A stretch of 64,000 nt of DNA from Bacteroides pyogenes DSM 20611 = JCM 6294 (GCF_000428105.1 NZ_ATZH01000018.1:1-64000); one strand, 5' to 3'; numbered from the stretch's first letter, positions 45,823 through 55,227 are shown. Numbers and translations: made by a program. Notes: generated by a model not told the origin, from the sequence alone.

Positions 45823-47562
45823 TTATTTATTAATTTTTCCCCAGCTGTCTTTCAAACCCACTGTGCGGTTAAATATCATTTTTTGCCGGGTTGATTCTTT
45901 GTCGATATTAAAATAGCCGATACGCTGAAATTGCAAGTAAGAGAGTTTAGGTAGCGTGGCTGCAAACTTTTCTATATAGCAGTTTGGCAGAACTCTCAGG
46001 GAGTCGGGATTGATGATTTCTTTCATCGCCTCCAGCGCGTCACAGTTTTTGGCTTCACGAATGGCCGCCAGTTCATCCCGGGGATTCTCTACTTTCCAAA
46101 GCCGGTCGTACAGACGAACTTCTGCTTTCAGGCTGTGGGCGCAACTTACCCAATGTAGCGTGCCTTTTACTTTGCGTCCCGCGTCGGGCATGCCGCTGCG
46201 TGTGTTCGGGTCGTACTCGCAATAAACTTCCGTTACCGTTCCGTTTTCGTCTTTTTTGCATCCGGTGCATTTTACGATGTATGCGTTTTTGAGTCGTACT
46301 TCCTGTCCCGGAGTCATGCGGAAATATTTCTTCGGTGCGTCTTCCATGAAATCCTCCCGTTCTATCCACAATTCGCGCGCGAATTCGATAAGGTGGCTTC
46401 CGTCTTCCGGGCGTTCGGGGTTATTGATAGCTTCCAATGGTTCTACCTGACCTTCCGGATAGTTGGTGATAATTAGCTTCACCGGGTTTATCACAGCGGA
46501 TACGCGTGTGGCACGGTTGTTGAGGTCTTCACGTACAGAGCTTTCCAGCAATGCGATATCATTCAGGGCATCGTAAGTGGTATAGCCGATTTTATCGATG
46601 AATTTATGGATCGATTCGGGCGAATAACCGCGGCGTCGGAACCCGCAAAGAGTGGGCATGCGCGGATCGTCCCATCCGTTCACCAACCCTTCTTTTACCA
46701 AAGTAAGAAGGTTTCGCTTGCTCATCAGCGTATAGCTGAGGTTTAGTTTGTTGAACTCAGTCTGGCGGGGACGGTTGTCGTTCAAGTCTTTCCCTTCTTT
46801 CAGCCAGTCGATGAAAAGGTCGTAAAGCGGGCGGTGCACCACAAACTCGAGGGTACACAAAGAGTGAGTCACTCCTTCGAAAAAGTCGCTTTGCCCATGC
46901 GCGAAGTCGTACATCGGATACGCTTTCCACGTAGTGCCCGTGCGATGGTGCGGATGCTTCACTACCCGGTAGATGATAGGATCGCGGAAGTGCATGTTGG
47001 GATTTGCCATATCTATTTTGGCACGAAGCACCATAGCCCCTTCTTCTATTTCACCGCTGTTCATTTTCCGGAAGAGTTCCAGGCTCTCTTCTGCCGGACG
47101 GTTGCGATATGGGCTTTCTATACCCGGCTGTGTGGGAGTCCCTTTTTGCTGTGCAATCTGTTCGGAACTCTGCTCATCGATATAGGCTTTGCCTTCCTTG
47201 ATAAGACGGACGGCGAAATCCCATAATTGTTGGAAATAATCGGAAGCGTAATATTCGTTTCCCCATTCATAACCCAACCATCGGATATCGTCTTTGATGG
47301 CTTCTACGTATTCCACGTCTTCTTTGGTCGGGTTCGTATCGTCGAAACGAAGGTTGCATACGCCGCCATGCTTGGCGGCAATGCCGAAATCAAGGCAGAT
47401 GGCTTTCGCATGTCCGATATGAAGGTATCCGTTCGGTTCGGGCGGGAAACGGGTTTGTACCTTTCCGCCGTTCTTTCCTTCCCTCAAATCTTTTTCTACC
47501 ATTTGCTCAATAAAGTTCAGGCTTTTCTTTTCGCCCGAATCTTCGTTTTTAATCTCTGTCAT
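45823..47562 (-). CDS. glnS: Glutamine--tRNA ligase
   Basis: 579 residues from MTEIKNEDSGEKKSLN at 47562; an in-frame ATG 11 codons earlier is inside the promoter region. Class I motifs: PPEPNGYLHIGHAKAI (HIGH) and TLMSKRNL (KMSKS variant). The anticodon-binding beta-barrels fill the C-terminal third. That Bacteroides charges Gln directly rather than by amidotransfer agrees with this gene. First of a three-gene unit. Confidence 0.96.
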   Translation of the reverse strand: MTEIKNEDSGEKKSLNFIEQMVEKDLREGKNGGKVQTRFPPEPNGYLHIGHAKAICLDFGIAAKHGGVCNLRFDDTNPTKEDVEYVEAIKDDIRWLGYEWGNEYYASDYFQQLWDFAVRLIKEGKAYIDEQSSEQIAQQKGTPTQPGIESPYRNRPAEESLELFRKMNSGEIEEGAMVLRAKIDMANPNMHFRDPIIYRVVKHPHHRTGTTWKAYPMYDFAHGQSDFFEGVTHSLCTLEFVVHRPLYDLFIDWLKEGKDLNDNRPRQTEFNKLNLSYTLMSKRNLLTLVKEGLVNGWDDPRMPTLCGFRRRGYSPESIHKFIDKIGYTTYDALNDIALLESSVREDLNNRATRVSAVINPVKLIITNYPEGQVEPLEAINNPERPEDGSHLIEFARELWIEREDFMEDAPKKYFRMTPGQEVRLKNAYIVKCTGCKKDENGTVTEVYCEYDPNTRSGMPDAGRKVKGTLHWVSCAHSLKAEVRLYDRLWKVENPRDELAAIREAKNCDALEAMKEIINPDSLRVLPNCYIEKFAATLPKLSYLQFQRIGYFNIDKESTRQKMIFNRTVGLKDSWGKINK

Positions 47563-47592
47563 AACGATCTGTGTTAACTGTCTATTAGACTG

Positions 47593-47600
47593 CAAAAGTA
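47593..47600 (-). promoter_or_regulatory. -7 box of the glnS promoter
   Basis: TACTTTTG on the minus strand (plus strand CAAAAGTA), about 30 bases before the chosen glnS start. The -33 region is A-rich and has no clear TTTG. Confidence 0.55.
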
Positions 47601-47836
47601 GAGTATTTTTTTAATTTTACAGAGATATATCTATTCTTTTTTCTTTCTCTTGCCTTTCATCTGTCGAATATTCGGAAAAGAGGAAAATCATACTTCTCTT
47701 TTAAACAAAAATTAGCTCTGCTTAGAAAAAAGTTGTATATTTGTCCTTTGTAACGGTCGAGTTATCGAAGCTTTTGCACAAAATGATAATAATTTCAAAG
47801 ATATTTCAAAAAGATGTTATAAGACATGTTTTAGAA

Positions 47837-47869
47837 TTTGGATAGTATCATTAAAAGCAAGTATCTTTG
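47837..47869 (+). promoter_or_regulatory. Promoter of a candidate small RNA
   Basis: TTTG (47837-47840), 21 bases, TATCTTTG (47862-47869). A second -7-like box, TATATTTG, lies upstream at 47736-47743. No ORF follows before the terminator at 47930-47962. Confidence 0.65.
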
Positions 47870-47875
47870 CACCGT

Positions 47876-47962
47876 TATCCTGAAAACAATCTTTTTACCT
47901 TAAAAAAAACTAATACCTATTGAAAACTGAAAAATGGAGCTTTGTGAAAAGCTCCATTTTTT
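47876..47962 (+). ncRNA. Candidate small RNA (~87 nt)
   Basis: The transcript is bounded by a consensus promoter (-7 box ending 47869) and an intrinsic terminator: 14-bp stem 47930-47943 with 47948-47961, loop GTGA, T-run to 47962. The body is A-rich and single-stranded, and no start codon with a binding site opens a frame. ribE has its own -7 box (47997-48004) after the terminator, so this need not be a ribE leader. I do not recognise the RNA as a known family. It could instead be an attenuated ribE leader. Confidence 0.5.
47930..47962 (+). terminator. Intrinsic terminator of the candidate small RNA
   Basis: 14-bp perfect stem with a four-base loop, ending in a T-run; it lies between the promoter at 47837 and that of ribE. 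Confidence 0.85.
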
Positions 47963-47996
47963 ATTTCCATTCTTTTCCCACTTTCTTTTGATTTCG

Positions 47997-48004
47997 TATC
48001 TTTG
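47997..48004 (+). promoter_or_regulatory. -7 box of the ribE promoter
   Basis: TATCTTTG, 38 bases before the ribE ATG. No FMN riboswitch is recognisable in the leader. Confidence 0.5.
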
Positions 48005-48042
48005 AAGCCTGAAATAATTGATAACTAATAACCATAATTCAT

Positions 48043-48645
48043 ATGTTCTCGGGAATTGTAGAAGAATATGCCACTCTGGTGGCTCTGGTGAAAGACCAGG
48101 AAAATATACATTTCACTTTCAAGTGTTCGTTTGTTGATGAGTTGAAGATCGACCAGAGTATTTCACACAACGGCGTCTGCCTGACGGTAGTGAGTTTGAC
48201 GGACGATTCGTATACGGTTACCGCCATGAAGGAAACGCTCGAACGTTCCAATTTGGGGTTGCTGAAAGTGGGAGATAAGGTAAATGTGGAGCGCAGCATG
48301 ATGATGAACGGAAGGCTCGACGGGCACATCGTGCAAGGGCATGTCGATCAGACGGCTACGTGCATAGACATTAACGACGCGGAGGGAAGCTGGTATTTCA
48401 CTTTCCGTTATGCGTTCGACAAAGAAATGGCGCAGCGCGGCTACATTACCGTGGACAAAGGATCGGTGACGGTAAACGGCGTCAGCCTCACGGTTTGCAA
48501 TCCGACGGATGATACTTTTCAGGTGGCGATAATTCCTTATACCTACGAACATACCAACTTCCATACATTCACGATAGGCAGTGTGGTGAATATTGAGTTC
48601 GATATCATAGGAAAATATATCAGCCGGATGATTCAATACAAGTAA
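48043..48645 (+). CDS. ribE: Riboflavin synthase (alpha chain)
   Basis: 200 residues made of two homologous lumazine-binding barrels: MFSGIVEEYATL and NGVCLTVVSL in the first (1-95), the GHVDQTATC loop at the junction and NGVSLTVCNP in the second. It forms riboflavin from two 6,7-dimethyl-8-ribityllumazine molecules as a trimer. The following nitroreductase (an FMN enzyme) starts about 13 bp later and is probably co-transcribed. Confidence 0.95.
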   Translation: MFSGIVEEYATLVALVKDQENIHFTFKCSFVDELKIDQSISHNGVCLTVVSLTDDSYTVTAMKETLERSNLGLLKVGDKVNVERSMMMNGRLDGHIVQGHVDQTATCIDINDAEGSWYFTFRYAFDKEMAQRGYITVDKGSVTVNGVSLTVCNPTDDTFQVAIIPYTYEHTNFHTFTIGSVVNIEFDIIGKYISRMIQYK

Positions 48646-48658
48646 GCGTAAATTCGTG

Positions 48659-49213
48659 ATGATGATGGAATACAAGAGTTTTCTGGAGTTGGCGCTCTCG
48701 CGCCAGAGCGACCGGGCGTATGACAAGGAACGCCCGGTAGAAGCCGATAAGTTGGAGCGGATATTGGAAGCTGCCCGCATGGCTCCTTCGGCATGCAACG
48801 CGCAGCCATGGAGGTTTGTGGTGATCACCGAACGGGAATTGTCGTTCAAAATCGGCAAGGCTACGGCGGGATTGGGGATGAATAAGTTTGCCAAAGACGC
48901 TCCCGTGCATATCTTGATTGTAGAGGAATCGGCCAACATCTCTTCGATGCTGGGCGGAAAGGTGAAAGATAAATATTTTCCGCTCATCGATATCGGGATA
49001 GCCGCTGCTTACATTACGCTGGCTGCCGAAAGCGAAGGGCTGGGGTCCTGTATCTTGGGTTGGATGGACGAAAAAGAGGTAAAGCAACTTGCGGGTATCC
49101 CCCTTTCCAAGCGTTTGCTGCTGGATGTCGTGATCGGGTATCCGGTAAAGGAGAAGCGCAAGAAGAGCAGGAAGCCTAAAGACAAAGTGATCTCTTACAA
49201 CAGCTACAAATAG
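48659..49213 (+). CDS. Nitroreductase family protein
   Basis: About 184 residues; the start lies in a run of GTG-ATG-ATG-ATG codons, so the exact first Met is uncertain. FMN-binding segments: SRQSDRAYDKERPVE (Arg), APSACNAQPWRFVVI and AESEGLGSCILGWMDE. The C-terminus is basic (KEKRKKSRKPKDK). NAD(P)H-dependent reductase of unknown substrate. Placement directly after riboflavin synthase links flavin supply and flavin use. Confidence 0.88.
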   Translation: MMMEYKSFLELALSRQSDRAYDKERPVEADKLERILEAARMAPSACNAQPWRFVVITERELSFKIGKATAGLGMNKFAKDAPVHILIVEESANISSMLGGKVKDKYFPLIDIGIAAAYITLAAESEGLGSCILGWMDEKEVKQLAGIPLSKRLLLDVVIGYPVKEKRKKSRKPKDKVISYNSYK

Positions 49214-49331
49214 AGTTGATAAGCATTTTATTAGAAGAATCTTATCACCGATGATTCTTCTGGGATATTCGGTAAATGCCTCGAATCTCTATTCCTGATT
49301 TATGCTTCGGATGATTATTCCGATCTCAAAA

Positions 49332-50657
49332 TTACAAATCTTTAAACAAAACGTCGCTTGCTTTTTTGTAATACTCTTCTCTGGACTCGATTAAGATTTT
49401 CCATTCGGCATTGAATTCTTCGTCCTTGTCTATTTTGAAGTCTTCAGAGCCGTAAGTATCCAAACGTTCAAGAAGTATTGCGACATTCAGTTGATTGATA
49501 TCCATCGCCGGCTGGTAAGAGATGTCTTCGCTTTTAGGATCGGCGTCGGTCACTACTTCGTATACGAGGTTTATTTTCTGCAACTGATTAAGAGTTTGAT
49601 TGGTCAGCCGGATAGGAATTTTATATTCATCCGAAATCTGGCAAGCCGTATAAGGCTGTTCGCCTTTTTCAAAGCGTTTCACTATGATCGACATGATCAG
49701 GATGGATATGAAGTCGCGATATCTGCGGCTGATGTTCTGTGTCTCTTGGTCGAAACTGAAGTTCCGCACGTTTTGTCCCGCGTAAGTCAGCTCGGCGCCG
49801 AAGAGGCAGATTGTCCACGAGATTTGCAGCCACAGCAGGAATAACGGTAAAGCGGCGAAACTTCCGTAAATAGCGTTGTATTTCGACACCCACAACTGGC
49901 CGCTGATATATATGAACTGGAACGTCTGATAAGCCGTTCCCACGACAATTCCGGAGATAAATGCGTGTTTAAACTTGACTTTCGTATTGGGCATGAAAAT
50001 GTACAGTCCGGTAAACATAAACCAAGTGAGCACAAAGGGTATGAGCCGTATCAGAAACTTCAGGATGGGAGCCAGAAGGATGAAATCGACCATTTGTTTC
50101 AGCGCGGTGGTCATGAAGATGGAAATACCTCCCGACAGGACTATGAGTATGGGCATGAGCAGAAACATCGAGAAGTAGTCTGTAATTTTGCGGTAGATCG
50201 ATCGCTCCTTGTTTACTTCCCAAATGCGGTTGAAGGTAGTTTCTATATTTCCTACCAGATTTACTATGGTCCATAATAAAGTGATTAAGCCTACGCCTAT
50301 GAATACGCCGGTCTTTGTTTGCGCAAGGTAAGAGTCGACAAAACGCAGGATGGTTTCCGTAGCCTCGTCGTTGCCGCGAAAGCCGGTACGGAGCTGTTGT
50401 TCGAGCAGCGCCGAAACGCCGAAGCCGCGCGCTACGGCAAACAGGATGGCCAATATGGGAACAATGGCTAAGAGAGTGCTGTAAGTTAGCGCCGATGCCT
50501 GATCGATAAGGCGGTTTTTGTTGAAGCGTACAATGCAGAGATAAAGCGCTTTGATGATATTATATAGTGAAAATTTGGCTTTTGTCACCTCACCTTCCCT
50601 GACACGCCAGATGTCATAAGTCAGGAATCTCCAGATATCGTTTATTTTTTTCTTCAT
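49332..50657 (-). CDS. YihY/virulence factor BrkB family membrane protein
   Basis: 441 residues. Six membrane segments in residues 35-300 carry the family's blocks ASALTYSTLLAIVPILAILFAVARGFG, TLLWTIVNLVGNIE and FGAELTYAGQNVRNF. The cytoplasmic C-terminal 130 residues look like a winged-helix regulator domain (QISDEYKIPIRLTNQTLNQL), seen in several bacterial YihY proteins. The family was once named ribonuclease BN, which was an error; its role is unknown. Monocistronic. Confidence 0.88.
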   Translation of the reverse strand: MKKKINDIWRFLTYDIWRVREGEVTKAKFSLYNIIKALYLCIVRFNKNRLIDQASALTYSTLLAIVPILAILFAVARGFGVSALLEQQLRTGFRGNDEATETILRFVDSYLAQTKTGVFIGVGLITLLWTIVNLVGNIETTFNRIWEVNKERSIYRKITDYFSMFLLMPILIVLSGGISIFMTTALKQMVDFILLAPILKFLIRLIPFVLTWFMFTGLYIFMPNTKVKFKHAFISGIVVGTAYQTFQFIYISGQLWVSKYNAIYGSFAALPLFLLWLQISWTICLFGAELTYAGQNVRNFSFDQETQNISRRYRDFISILIMSIIVKRFEKGEQPYTACQISDEYKIPIRLTNQTLNQLQKINLVYEVVTDADPKSEDISYQPAMDINQLNVAILLERLDTYGSEDFKIDKDEEFNAEWKILIESREEYYKKASDVLFKDL

Positions 50658-50732
50658 AGGTATCTCCGGGCATTTTCAAATTGCAAAGTAAACAATATGT
50701 GTAACGACCTGTTGGCAGTTTGGATAAAAGAA

Positions 50733-51102
50733 AAGCAGTCAGCCTGTAAGCCGGGTTCTGTTCCTCATGTCGATGACACGAGGTGTCTGTCATTTATCTG
50801 AGTGGCGTGTTGCCACGACACTTTAGCGGTCTACCCTCCGACATGGAGCGAGCAACTCTCATAACGCCGGTATACATGACCTTACAACTCCTAAGACGCA
50901 CAGCCCAGTATGTCACCATCTGGCTGGTAGGCTCTTACCCCACCTTCTCACCCTTGCCTCTTCCCGAAAGAAGCGGCGGTTTTTTTCTTCTGCGTTACTC
51001 TACCCTCGCGGACAGCTTTCTGTTAGGAAGTAGGACGCTCTGTGTTGCCCGGACTTTCCTCCTGCACGAAACCGTGCACGCGACAGACCGACCGACTGCT
51101 TT
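50733..51102 (-). ncRNA. rnpB: RNase P RNA (bacterial type A)
   Basis: On the minus strand the RNA starts near AGCAGTCGGTCGGTCTGTCG (51082-51101) and has the universally conserved GAGGAAAGTCCGGGC (about 51045-51060). The 3' end (GAACCCGGCTTACAGGCTGACTGC) closes P1 with the 5' end. Length is about 370 nt. It is the catalytic RNA that matures tRNA 5' ends with RnpA. End points are from pairing and may be off by a few bases. A strong promoter precedes it. Confidence 0.95.
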
Positions 51103-51108
51103 AGTGTG

Positions 51109-51141
51109 CAAAAATACGTCATTTATTTGGTTTTAGCCAAA
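51109..51141 (-). promoter_or_regulatory. rnpB promoter
   Basis: On the minus strand: TTTG (plus 51138-51141), 21 bases, TATTTTTG (plus 51109-51116), a full consensus match 7 bases before the RNA start. Confidence 0.8.
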
Positions 51142-51168
51142 GAATGCGTCATAAATCGAAAAAATTTC

Positions 51169-51176
51169 TATCTTTG
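51169..51176 (+). promoter_or_regulatory. -7 box for the NlpC/P60-epimerase unit
   Basis: TATCTTTG, about 120 bases before the peptidase ATG. No clear -33 element. It is back-to-back with the rnpB promoter. Confidence 0.4.
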
Positions 51177-51295
51177 TTTCCGCTAACTCTTATGGTTATG
51201 ACGAGCAACCGCTCGATATTTGTCGTATAATAAGATGTGTGGCAAATGTATACCAAGCAACCCGATTCCTGCTGAACGATTGAATGAGGTAATAT

Positions 51296-52315
51296 ATGAA
51301 TGCTTTTTTAAGAAAAATAAGTTTTACGCTCTGCTGTTTTCTGCCGGTGATGTTCACGGCATTGAAAGCTCAAGACACAAACGCCATGCCGGCGGATTCT
51401 GCCTATGGAGTAGTCCGCATATCTGTTTGCAATTTGCGCGCAGAAGGGAAGTTTACTTCGGGCATGACCACGCAGGCCTTATTGGGAATGCCCGTCAGGA
51501 TATTGCAGTATACCGGTTGGTACGAAATTCAGACCCCTGACGACTATACCGGATGGGTGCACCGCCTGGTGATAACTCCCATGTCTAAAAAAGAGTACGA
51601 CGACTGGAACCGCTCCGAAAAAATTGTGGTTACCTCTCATTATGGCTTTATATATGAAAAACCGGACGAACGTTCTCAATGCGTCTCGGACGCGGTGGCG
51701 GGCAATCGGTTGAAATGGGAAGGAAGCGAAGGAGACTTTTATAAGGTTTCTTATCCGGACGGGCGAAAAGGATACATTGCGAAATCGCTTTCGCAGCCCG
51801 AAACGAAGTGGAGGGCAGGGGTGAAGCAAGATGCGGAAAGCATCGTCCGGACTGCTTACACCATGATAGGGATTCCTTATCTGTGGGCGGGTACCTCTAC
51901 GAAAGGGGTGGATTGCAGCGGCTTTGTCCGCACCGTCTTGTTCATGCACGATATTATTATTCCCAGAGACGCCTTTCAGCAAGCCGCTGTCGGGAGGCGT
52001 ATCGAGATTCTTCCCGATTTTTCGAATGTGCAGAGGGGAGACTTGGTATTCTTTGGGCGAAGGGCGACGGAGAAGTCCGACGAAAATGTTTCGCATGTCG
52101 GCATCTATCTGGGAGGCAAACGATTCATCCATGCTTTGGGGGATGTGCATGTCAACAGCTTCAATCCGGAAGACAGCGATTATGATGAAAGCAATACGGA
52201 ACGTTTGCTTTTTGCTGTACGTTTCTTACCATATATCAATAAAGAGAAAGAGATAAATACAACGCTCACCAATTCTTATTATACGGACTTTACCATTGAT
52301 TCGGATGCAAAATAG
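51296..52315 (+). CDS. NlpC/P60 (C40) peptidase with N-terminal SH3 domains, secreted
   Basis: 339 residues with a signal peptide ending near ALKAQ. Two SH3-like domains (about 40-165) target cell-wall peptides. The C-terminal NlpC/P60 domain has the catalytic Cys in WAGTSTKGVDCSGFVRTVLF and the His in ENVSHVGIYLGGKRFIHA. This family cuts gamma-D-Glu-diaminopimelate bonds in murein peptides, releasing L-Ala-D-Glu. The next gene, a dipeptide epimerase, acts on that product and overlaps it by 11 bases, which supports a murein-recycling pair. Confidence 0.92.
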   Translation: MNAFLRKISFTLCCFLPVMFTALKAQDTNAMPADSAYGVVRISVCNLRAEGKFTSGMTTQALLGMPVRILQYTGWYEIQTPDDYTGWVHRLVITPMSKKEYDDWNRSEKIVVTSHYGFIYEKPDERSQCVSDAVAGNRLKWEGSEGDFYKVSYPDGRKGYIAKSLSQPETKWRAGVKQDAESIVRTAYTMIGIPYLWAGTSTKGVDCSGFVRTVLFMHDIIIPRDAFQQAAVGRRIEILPDFSNVQRGDLVFFGRRATEKSDENVSHVGIYLGGKRFIHALGDVHVNSFNPEDSDYDESNTERLLFAVRFLPYINKEKEINTTLTNSYYTDFTIDSDAK

Positions 52316-53456
52316 AAGAGATTTTTTGAAAACCGCAGCTCTGGCAGTCGCCGGTTCCGGAATGATGATCGACGATGCTTTGCGTGCAGCTTCCGTGCCC
52401 GCCGGGTTTTCCATCAACCGCACCGGCCTGAAAGGGAAGATGCAACTTTCGTTCTTTCCTTACGAGTTGAAGTTGAAGCATGTGTTTACGGTAGCCGCAC
52501 ATTCGCGCACCACCACCCCTGACGTGCAGGTGGAAATCCGGTACGAAGGCATTACCGGATATGGAGAGGCTTCGCTTCCTCCGTACCTGGGACAAACGGT
52601 AGAAACGGTAATGGCCTTTCTTAAAAAGGTGAACTTGGATCAGTTTGAAGATCCTTTCCGGCTGGAAGAAATATTGGCGTATGTCGATAGCCTTTCTCCC
52701 GGAGACACCGCTGCCAAGGCGGCTATCGATATCGCCCTTCATGATTTGGCGGGAAAGCTGTTGGGAGCTCCTTGGTATAAGATATGGGGGCTGAATAAAG
52801 AGAACGCTCCGTCTACCACCTTTACGATCGGTATCGACACGCCTGATGTGGTTCGGGCGAAAACCCAAGAGTGCGCCGGCCTTTTCAATATATTGAAGGT
52901 GAAACTGGGCAAGGAGAATGACAAGGAGATGATTGAGACGATCCGTTCCGTCACTTCTCTTCCGTTAGCGGTGGATGTGAACCAAGGTTGGAAAGACCGG
53001 CAATTTGCGCTGGATATGATACATTGGTTGAAAGAAAAAGGAGTGGTGATGGTGGAGCAGCCCATGCCGATAGAGCGGATCGATGACACTGCCTGGTTGA
53101 CCGGGCACAGCCCGCTGCCGGTGTTTGCCGATGAGTCTGTGCAACGTTTGAAAGATGTGGCGGCGTTGCGGGGAGTGTTTACAGGCATCAATATTAAATT
53201 GATGAAATGTACGGGCATGCGCGAGGCGTGGAAAATGGTGAACTTGGCGCATGCTTTGGGCATGCGTGCGATGATAGGGTGTATGACCGAAACTTCTTGC
53301 GCGGTGTCTGCGGCGGCACAGTTGTCGCCATTGGCGGATTTTGCCGATTTGGATGGAAATTTGTTGATTTCCAACGACCGGTTTAAAGGCATGCAGGTGG
53401 TGAAAGGCAAAATCGCATTGAATGATTTGCCGGGAATCGGGGTGGTGCCACTCTGA
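52305..53456 (+). CDS. L-Ala-D/L-Glu (dipeptide) epimerase, exported
   Basis: 383 residues from ATG 52305. The N-terminus NRRDFLKTAALAVAGSGMM resembles a twin-arginine signal. Enolase-superfamily barrel: first catalytic Lys in LKVKLGKEND, metal ligands in PLAVDVNQGW, VEQPMP and FADESV, second Lys in INIKLMKC, and the family D-x-D near the C-terminus (ADLDGNLL). It converts L-Ala-D-Glu from murein to L-Ala-L-Glu. It is coupled to the NlpC/P60 gene. A wider muconate/dipeptide epimerase specificity cannot be excluded. Confidence 0.88.
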   Translation: MQNRRDFLKTAALAVAGSGMMIDDALRAASVPAGFSINRTGLKGKMQLSFFPYELKLKHVFTVAAHSRTTTPDVQVEIRYEGITGYGEASLPPYLGQTVETVMAFLKKVNLDQFEDPFRLEEILAYVDSLSPGDTAAKAAIDIALHDLAGKLLGAPWYKIWGLNKENAPSTTFTIGIDTPDVVRAKTQECAGLFNILKVKLGKENDKEMIETIRSVTSLPLAVDVNQGWKDRQFALDMIHWLKEKGVVMVEQPMPIERIDDTAWLTGHSPLPVFADESVQRLKDVAALRGVFTGINIKLMKCTGMREAWKMVNLAHALGMRAMIGCMTETSCAVSAAAQLSPLADFADLDGNLLISNDRFKGMQVVKGKIALNDLPGIGVVPL

Positions 53457-53676
53457 TCCGACGGAATGACCTTCTTAATGTTAAGTCAAATATGGCATAC
53501 AATGAATGTAAATTTGTCAGCCGCTGCCGTTAATCGCTGTTAACCCTTAAACTGTCTCTGTTAAAAGTGAACAAAAATGTATGACAAGTGAGATAATAGA
53601 CTGTTTTTTGTTATTATTTTAACGTCGTAAAAGTTAAAACAAATCTTGGTGTTAACATTTAAAAGAATTATAAATC

Positions 53677-55185
53677 ATGAAACAGACAACGAGAAACATT
53701 CTGGGTATAGGGGCGATAATCCTTTTGAGTTCGGGAGTTGCGGGGTTGACGACCTATAAGCTGGTGAAAGCTCATGAAGAGTCGAAAGAAATTTCTTTCA
53801 ATGACTTGTTTAAACAGAATTCGAATGTGAAACTGGCTGCCTTCGATGCCGTAAGCAGTCAGCCTGTCGACCTTACTCAAGCAGCGGAGAACTCTCTTCA
53901 TGCTGTTGTGCATATAAAATCCACGCAAGAGTCGAAAACAAAAACCATTCAGCAGGCACCGGATATTTTTGATTTTTTCTTCGGTGACGGGCGCGGGCAA
54001 CAGCGTCAGATACAAACTCAGCCCCGTGTAGGGTTCGGTTCGGGCGTAATCATTTCGAAAGACGGATATATAGTAACGAACAACCACGTGGTGGAAGGAG
54101 CCGATGAAATCAGTGTGAAGCTGAATGACAACCGTGAATTTAAAGGACGGATAATCGGGTCTGATCCCGGTACCGATTTGGCCTTGGTTAAAGTGGAAGC
54201 AGACGATCTTCCGACCATTCCGGTGGGCGACTCGGACGCGTTGAAAGTCGGAGAATGGGTGTTGGCGGTAGGCAATCCGTTCAATCTCACTTCCACCGTC
54301 ACGGCGGGCATCGTGAGTGCGAAAGCTCGTACATTGGGGGTCTACAATGGCGGAATCGAATCGTTCATCCAGACAGATGCGGCAATTAATCAGGGCAACA
54401 GTGGGGGAGCGTTGGTGAATGCCCGGGGCGAACTCGTGGGTATCAACTCTGTGCTTTCGTCTCCTACGGGCGCTTACGCCGGCTATGGTTTTGCCATTCC
54501 GACCAGCATTATGACAAAGGTGGTTTCGGACCTGAAGAAATACGGAACCGTGCAACGCGCTTTGTTGGGCATTCGCGGAGGATCTATCACCGACGAGCAA
54601 TTCAGCGACGAATTGAAAAAGAAAGCGAAAGAGCTTGGAGTAGTGGAAGGAGTATTGGTGGCTGAGGTTATAGACGGCGGTTCCGCTTCCGGAGCCGATA
54701 TTAAGGTAGACGATGTGATCATCGGGATCGATAACAAGCGTGTGAAAAATATGGCCGACTTGCAAGAATCCCTTGCCAAGCACCGTCCGGGTGATAAAGT
54801 TAAAGTGAAGTTGATCCGTAATAAGAAAGAGAAAACAGTCGAAGTGCTGTTGAAGAATGAGCAGGGAACGACTAAAATCGTGAAAGATGCCGGAATGGAG
54901 GTTCTCGGCGCAGCCTTCAAGGAACTTTCCGACGATTTGAAGAAGCAGCTGAATCTGGGTTACGGCTTGCAAGTGACCGGAGTGTCTTCGGGTAAGATGG
55001 CGGATGCCGGCATTCGCAAAGGATTTATCATCTTAAGAGCCAACGACCAACCGTTGCGCAAGGTCAGCGATTTGGAAGAGGTGCTGAAAGCGGCTGTCAA
55101 ATCTCCCAATCAAGTGCTGTTCTTGACGGGCGTGTTCCCCTCAGGTAAACGGGGATACTTTGCGGTCGATTTGACACAGGATTAG
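53677..55185 (+). CDS. HtrA/DegP-type serine protease (Do family)
   Basis: 502 residues with an N-terminal signal anchor (ILGIGAIILLSSGVAGLTTY). Trypsin-like domain with the triad His in VTNNHVVEGA, Asp in GTDLALVKV and Ser in NQGNSGGALVN. Two PDZ domains follow (about 285-385 and 410-495). It is a periplasmic protease/chaperone for damaged envelope proteins. A TAAATTTG box (53509-53516) about 160 bases upstream is a weak promoter candidate. Its terminator precedes rpoD. Confidence 0.94.
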   Translation: MKQTTRNILGIGAIILLSSGVAGLTTYKLVKAHEESKEISFNDLFKQNSNVKLAAFDAVSSQPVDLTQAAENSLHAVVHIKSTQESKTKTIQQAPDIFDFFFGDGRGQQRQIQTQPRVGFGSGVIISKDGYIVTNNHVVEGADEISVKLNDNREFKGRIIGSDPGTDLALVKVEADDLPTIPVGDSDALKVGEWVLAVGNPFNLTSTVTAGIVSAKARTLGVYNGGIESFIQTDAAINQGNSGGALVNARGELVGINSVLSSPTGAYAGYGFAIPTSIMTKVVSDLKKYGTVQRALLGIRGGSITDEQFSDELKKKAKELGVVEGVLVAEVIDGGSASGADIKVDDVIIGIDNKRVKNMADLQESLAKHRPGDKVKVKLIRNKKEKTVEVLLKNEQGTTKIVKDAGMEVLGAAFKELSDDLKKQLNLGYGLQVTGVSSGKMADAGIRKGFIILRANDQPLRKVSDLEEVLKAAVKSPNQVLFLTGVFPSGKRGYFAVDLTQD

Positions 55186-55227
55186 TCTTTTTAGGTAAGA
55201 AGATTGTAAGATAAGCTAATAAAGTAG

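Noticed and set aside
48005..48042. FMN riboswitch upstream of ribE
   Set aside because: The leader after the -7 box is under 40 bases and lacks the conserved FMN aptamer elements.
53668..54972. 434-codon minus-strand frame
   Set aside because: Antisense to the HtrA protease gene, which carries the catalytic triad and PDZ domains.
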